Positions 58,803 through 64,000 of a stretch of DNA of 64,000 bases are shown in pieces; position 1 is the stretch's first letter, and each line of letters opens with the position of its first letter. The notes beneath the pieces are model-generated. The model was not told the origin of the DNA and did not search any database. It saw nothing but the letters and a program-made list of their open reading frames with translations. The DNA is from Schistosoma mansoni (taxonomy: Eukaryota; Platyhelminthes; Trematoda; Strigeidida; Schistosomatidae): NCBI RefSeq assembly GCF_000237925.1, contig NW_017386025.1, positions 2,604,001 through 2,668,000 on the forward strand, written 5' to 3'. Made by a program: the position numbers and the translations under genes.

Positions 58803-61800
58803 ATGAACGGTAACTAGAAGCTTTAGTTAGTTCCGCAGACGAAAACACCGATGAGGCTACTCAGGCTCAACAGGAAGCGATCGAAAAAGATGTAATTTTG
58901 CCAAATAATATTATGTTTGTGCTATAGATGAAGTCTACGTGCCTAATTTCTGCAATACTTCCACTTTCGACACTCGATGAAGACTTCACTGGCCATTTAG
59001 TTTACTTGGAAAAACTGAAGGTTAGAAATTACGAATTTCGTAATAAATTTACAAAGTGGCTTAAGAACAAAAGCTGTTATGTTTTTTTTGTTAGTGACTG
59101 TCTATTACGGTTCCTAAATATATAAAGCGCAACTCGATGATTCCGATCATATTTAACTGTCTAAACTTGTTTCAAAATGCTTTGCTTTAAGTAACGTTGC
59201 ACCCATGTAGTGTCTGGTAAGTATTATTTATTGGTTCGTATTTTTCGGCTTAACAACAATCATGGATTAGAAAGAACGAAGGTTCACACTAGTCGTTTTC
59301 TAGTACCAAATGTGGTAGAAAACTACTGGTTTACCAAAGTCATCTGCTGCGGTTCTAGTGCAGCATGGTATTATGGGTAATAGGTTCATTGTTAAATAAA
59401 TTTCATTGATGGATATATTATCTGGGTGTTATTTGGCTTATTAGTTGTGGTTCTTAAGTTATTTCAAAACTACACTATCTTTAGAGCGACTAAATATGGA
59501 ACTCACAAACAAATCGGGTTCTAATGTAAGTAATATTCCTACCTAACAGTCCTTATATCTGTTTCAACGACTTATATTATTTGTTTTTCATTTATTTCAA
59601 GGTAGTTGTTAGTGACGAATTATTCTTTTTACGTTGGCTTAGTAGGCTAATCAAAATAGTCTTCTTACTGTGTGTCTCAGTAACCCAGAGGTCGGCCTCT
59701 CACGCATTTTTTAGCTTTATTGACAAGCTTGTGCTTTATTTTTGTGGGCAATAAAACTAAAGCCATTTTAGCGTGTTTGGATCGGTATCTTAATTGCGCC
59801 ATTCAGAGGTGCAATCGTGTTACTAGTTTCACGTTGGCACTCATGCTTAAGTAAATTAAAAGCATACTTTGTATTCACTGTATGTCATAAGATATTTGTA
59901 AGTCATTTTAAAGCTTTTTTAAATGAAGACCAACTAACCAAACTAAAATCTGCTAGATCAGTTTGAATTTTTACCATTAAGATTATTAAGTAGAAGATTG
60001 TTTACCAAGATAGCAACTGTATTTCCGTTCTTTTGTGCGCTCAAGTTAGTGATGAGTGTGTATACAAATAAGTCATGATTGTGTTCTCAGTAGGCTTTGT
60101 TTATTGGTCTGTGACAGGGTTTATTTTCCTAATTTCCAACAGCTTATGAAACAAAATTACCGAGGGATTCGTCGACTTCGACGTGATGGAAACTGCTTTT
60201 ATCGAGCATTTGGTTTTGCGTATATCGAGTACCTGCTAAATGGCAAGCTAATTAAAGAAGCTGGGAGGTTTGTTAGTTTTTGTACCTTCGTATTTTTCGT
60301 GTTGTGTCAGTTACTTTCCTAACCGTACTTGCGTTACAACTTTCAGTATGATCATATTTTTAGTCAGTCTTTGTTAATGTACATAATTTATTTGTTTCAA
60401 TCTTTTACTTGCTTCGGTCTGGGAACCCGGTCAGTACCATAGCCCTCACACAATTAAATGAAATGACAATTTTTTTGTGTGGCGCATATATCTGGTGCCT
60501 GTTTGTACCAATATTTATGTGCTTAAATAAATAAACAAATAATTCAATTTCAAAATGATAAATAACTTTTGAAGTGAATTTCACTCTTTTTTTCACAAAC
60601 CACTATTTGTAAACACTGTTTACCGCAATGGTTTCTTAAATAGACTAAGTGTAAATCAATAGACTCAGATCTTCAATGTTAAGCTTTGCACTGGCCCATT
60701 ACCGGTCTGGATTCGCACTCGATAAAAGTTTAATATTGGAATTTGTTTTTTGAAATGGTTCGGGAAATAAGTCCAATTACCTTAGTGGTAAGGCGTGCAA
60801 CCCTCTCCAAAGAAATCTCAAACACTGGTCAAGGGGATTGCCGTAGTTACCTTAGGATAAAACGGATATATAAAGGTGGTTGTGTAATATTTTAGAAATA
60901 ATTGTCACATCAATTTTCAATTAGTTACGTCTAAATATTGCTATTGTATACGATATAAGTGCTTTTAATTTGACGATACATTGTGTTTCAACTTTTTACC
61001 ATATGCTTTGTGATAAATAGTTATATTAGGATATTGTTAATTAGTTTTTGTGGAGGGTTATATATAGATTTTTCCGATTATAATGATATCCGTCGTCCCA
61101 TAATATCTTAAGAGTGCTGTAGGAAATTACATCAAAGGTGTTTAGTATATGTCAGTTTATCGTCTCCCATAACTCTTCACTTTTAACAAAACCTAGTGTA
61201 AGTTATATTTATGTCCATCATTGAATCTAAGAAGGGTTCTCAACTCTGATGGTCCAGACATATCTTGTGTATGTCACCATAGTTTCTTCTATTTTGAACT
61301 TTGTTTGATAATACATTCTAAAGATTTTTGATGTGATAACACTCAGTAAAGGTCAATGTTTTTGGGTTTCCCCGGTAAACTCATCATGAGTTCCTAACCA
61401 AGATTCGAGAAAAGTGTGAGATTTGCTATTTCCAGATGTTAACAAATTTGACTTGTAATCCAAGTCGCGAACAATTACGATGAAACGTCATTTTCTTACC
61501 CACGTAAAAGAGATACATATTATGTGTATTAATTTCCCTAAATCTTCATGATTTTTCCACTTTATCCCTTCTGTTAAGTGTAGCGACTCTGTTTTACCAA
61601 GACACTATTAAACGAAATAGACGTAATAGTTTTTTTGATAAAATATTCTAATTCCTTTAACTGTTTCTCAAGTTTGAATCGCCTCTTACCTACTCTGTTC
61701 TAGGCAACCGGGTATTATCTTCAGTTATCATATAACAAGTTTGACTCAATTCAGTGAACGGAAGTGTGTGTGTGTCGCTGATTTACTGTGGGCACTGTAA

Positions 61801-62370
61801 CTAATCTAATTACAATTATTTCCAATTCACTTTATTTATAATTAGGTATGAAGAGAAATCATTAAAAAAATTACGAGTTTTAGGAGTAATGTACATATAT
61901 TTATATTAAAACATTGTCTTGTGAGAATTCAAAATTATGGTCAAAGGCATTATTGTTAATCCGAATTGATTGTAATTAGTCCTATATGGGACCCGAATAT
62001 GTAAATGATTTTTCTTCCCAGTCCTAACCAAACCTATGGTACTATATACACAAATCAATTTTGATGTATTCCATTAAGAAAGTATGAAATTGCCATGACT
62101 AACAGTACAGATTTCGTCTGAGGGAGTAAATCCTCCATTGAGGTCCCATATGTATCTGTCTGATGAGTCTCGACAGAACTGAGAACTAGGTTTAGGACTT
62201 TTTTCCCACCACCTACAAACATCTTACTCCAAATTGAATTTCATATTTACCACACCTTGGATAAGTTGATTTTATCCTTTTTTAGATTCAAGAAGAAGTG
62301 TGACGAGTGTAAAGATACACTAATTGCTAATGGTTATACACAGTTTACTGTGGAGGATTTCCATGAACAG
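58803..62370 (+). CDS. OTUB1: otubain (OTUB1-type deubiquitinase), 5' part
   Basis: Exons on the plus strand are 58803-58809 (proposed), 58839-58891, 58928-59020, 60143-60267 and 62286-62370. Phases agree across all joins, and the last exon ends in phase 0 at a GTAGAT donor. The gene continues beyond the window. The product removes ubiquitin chains, mainly Lys48-linked, through a cysteine protease fold. The signature RRDGNCFYRAFGF carries the catalytic Asp and Cys in exon 4. DENTDEATQAQQ and LISAILPLSTLDEDF form the N-terminal arm, and TQFTVEDFHEQ follows in the next exon. The first ATG gives MN and then a 29-base intron (58810-58838) before DENTD. Such short 5' introns are known in schistosomes. 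A donor of the form GTTTGT ends exon 4 and is weak. The family call is firm; the first exon is inference. Confidence 0.88.
59021..60142 (+). other. otubain intron, nothing recognised
   Basis: AT-rich intron sequence without a recognisable element. Confidence 0.5.
60268..62285 (+). other. otubain intron, nothing recognised
   Basis: AT-rich intron. A tRNA-like A-box stretch near 60778 (CCTTAGTGGTAAGGCG) lacks a matching B box. Confidence 0.45.
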
Positions 62371-62947
62371 GTAGATGATTATTAATTATCATTTATTTCT
62401 TAAAAGTACTTTCTAATGTGCAAGTGTTTTAAATACGTTTTCCTATATTTTATCCTTTTGGGCACAAAAGCACCCGAACGCACGATGCCGAACCTCTGCA
62501 TTACTAACATGGTGTTGCCACTGGATGTCAGCGATCCTTCGGAGACAAAGATGATCAAATACAGAGAGTCGTCTAACATCCTCAACTCGGAGAGGCCAGA
62601 TTTCACAAGCATAGAGCAAAACTGCTCTCACCGATGAGTTGTAGATCCAACCTTTTACAGCCAGACTAACATCACGAAGACGCCAAAGATGGCCCAGATT
62701 GGCATAAGCCGCTCTGGTTTTCACTATACGTGAATTAATCTCATCACTCACGCCACCACCAGCACTTATGTAGCTACCTAGATACACGAACTTCCAAACT
62801 ACTCCAATCTGATCATCATTCAGGGTGAGTACAGGATTAGAATCCTGTCAGTCTTGTACCGTACTTGCGGACACTGATTGCCAACTGATTAAGTGCGGAT
62901 TGCATAACTTGGGCATCATCGCAAAGTAAGACAATATCATCCGCATA

Positions 62948-63463
62948 CTAAAGGTCGAGAAGTCTTTCTCCAGGCAACAAATCAACACCATTACTTACAT
63001 CTATCAGAGTTGTCTCCAGAATGTTATCGACGGCAAAGTTGAAGAGGAATGGTGAGATTGGACAACCCTGCCTAACCCCACTGTTGGTATGGGACAATGA
63101 AGCGAGGTAGTCGTATGTCCTCATTCTGTGTGAGGTGTTTGTATATAGGGCCTTTAAGATGTTAATAAACTTCCCAGACACACCCTTCAATAGACAATCC
63201 CGGAGAACAGTCCTGTCCAACGAGTCGAAGTCAGCCCTGATATCAAGAAACACTACGATTGTTGGCCTGTGATAAATATGACGGTGTTCTAACATTTGGC
63301 GGAGGGTGAAGATGTGATCAATGCATCCTCGACCAGAACGAAAACCAGCCTGCTCCTCGCGAGTCAATCTTTCTCGGGTTTTAAACGACCTACGAAGCAT
63401 GACAGAAGCCAGTAGCTTGGACGCAATCGGAAGTAGACTTATCCCCCGATAGTTGTTACACAA
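62948..63463 (-). pseudogene. 63-kb RTE reverse transcriptase core
   Basis: This 171-codon open frame has the motifs of the RTE fingers and palm up to LLPGERLLDL. A TAG at 62948-62950 falls immediately before YADD. The family normally has an uninterrupted EYADD or QYADD here. Further stops and frame changes follow. Confidence 0.85.
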
Positions 63464-63584
63464 ACGACGTGCCTCTAAATGCCCTGGTACGGCCGAGAGT
63501 GGGGAGGTCCCACCCTCTCAAAATTCTCTTACACGGCCACGCGTATACAGCCTCTGTCAGGGAAGTTCTACTCACTACCTTCTC

Positions 63585-63851
63585 GTGACGGTGGTGTTGT
63601 TTACGAAATTGAGAGGAGGAAAAGCGAATGTCCGGCGCTTTAACCGGGTTGGTGGACACGAAAAGTCTGCCTCGGGGAGTTGGAAAACCCTGATTCCAAA
63701 CCAATGGTGTTCATGGGCTCCAGTATCCTGAAGGACCAAATGGCGTATGAACCAATTGTTAGTCACCGGCTACCATGGGACTGCATCTCCTCACGATGCT
63801 CCACTGCCTTGTGGGTTAGACATTTAGGTCAAAGGCTCGGGGTGTGGTCCC
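63585..63851 (-). repeat. repeat unit inside the RTE, second copy
   Basis: This matches 25717-25948 (+). Its join to the endonuclease is right after the GDLNAQ codons. It contains a TTCATACGCCATTTGG block and a CACCAACCCGGTTAAAG block shared with the other copy. Confidence 0.75.
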
Positions 63852-64000
63852 CTGTGCATTCAAGTCTCCGGCTAGTACTACTATATCTATCGAGCTCACT
63901 TTCTGGAGAAGAACAATCAACTGGTGGTAGAATTCGTCCTTGATTGCATCCGGGCTGCAATCTGTTGGGGCATAGGCGGAGATGACAAAAGAACATTGTT

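Larger units (their letters stand above)
62440..64000 (-). mobile_element. RTE-like LINE with internal replacement, in otubain intron
   Basis: Reading the minus strand from the window edge: part of an APE endonuclease (an SAYAPTDC-like and GDLNAQ block at about 63852-63995), then a 267-base unit unrelated to RTE (63585-63851), then reverse transcriptase from CNNYRGISLLPIASKLL through AGFRSGRGCIDHIFTLRQ, FLDIRADFDSLDR, SGVRQGCPISPFLFNF and YADDIVLL, then after frameshifts the C-terminal LRVEDVRRLSVFDHLCL block near 62500-62620. The linker between endonuclease and reverse transcriptase is missing. It belongs to a family distinct from the 37-kb copy. Confidence 0.85.

Noticed and set aside
60765-60850. 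A-box-like stretch as a tRNA or SINE
   Set aside because: The A-box match is fair, but there is no B box and no acceptor stem.

Overview
The window looks like nuclear DNA of a blood fluke (Schistosoma or a close schistosomatid). It is AT-rich, its genes have many introns, and it is crowded with fluke-type elements: a tRNA-headed SINE with hammerhead ribozyme remnants, RTE/SR2-like and CR1/SR1-like LINEs, Ty3/gypsy elements and a Merlin-like DNA transposon. The species cannot be told from the sequence alone. There is no sign of a prokaryotic contig (no operons, tRNAs, rRNAs or CRISPR).

Layout. 0-6.2 kb (+): the last four coding exons of an unrecognised gene, with SINEs, LINE tails and a solo LTR in its introns. 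7.0-7.8 kb: a decayed Merlin transposase. 9.5-14.8 kb: a complete-length but disabled Ty3/gypsy element (LTR, primer site, gag, PR, RT, RH, IN, LTR). 15.5-20.0 kb: a CR1-like element (A) split by a younger minus-strand LINE (B). 20.2-23.5 kb: a second CR1-like element (C). 24.5-24.9 kb: a solo LTR. 26.3-31.6 kb (+): a three-exon golgin-45 (BLZF1) gene. 32.5-33.15 kb (-): an RTE tail. 33.5-34.4 kb (+): a decayed coding region that I cannot identify. 34.6-35.8 kb (-): a Y-box protein gene with a cold-shock domain and RG-rich tail. 37.1-40.9 kb (+): a near full-length RTE element. 41-46.7 kb: mostly featureless, with two copies of a dispersed repeat. 47.1-51.5 kb (+): an old LINE (D) whose ORF1 is far better kept than its ORF2. 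52.4-57.2 kb: broken gypsy pieces and one unassigned exon-like ORF. 57.66-58.62 kb (-): a 5'-truncated but open copy of element A. 58.8 kb onward (+): the first exons of an otubain (OTUB1-type) deubiquitinase, with a minus-strand RTE in its last visible intron.

The four host genes are unrelated in function: an unknown protein, a Golgi tether, a nucleic-acid-binding protein and a deubiquitinase. Nothing links them except neighbourhood. The rest of the structure is the history of nested and inverted element insertions. I found no clear new system. The best leads are the inverted hammerhead SINE pair, the nested A/B insertion with a matching empty site elsewhere in the window, the unit that replaces the middle of the 63-kb RTE, the gypsy element with mismatched LTR ends and no target duplication, and the unidentified decayed coding region at 33.5-34.4 kb.
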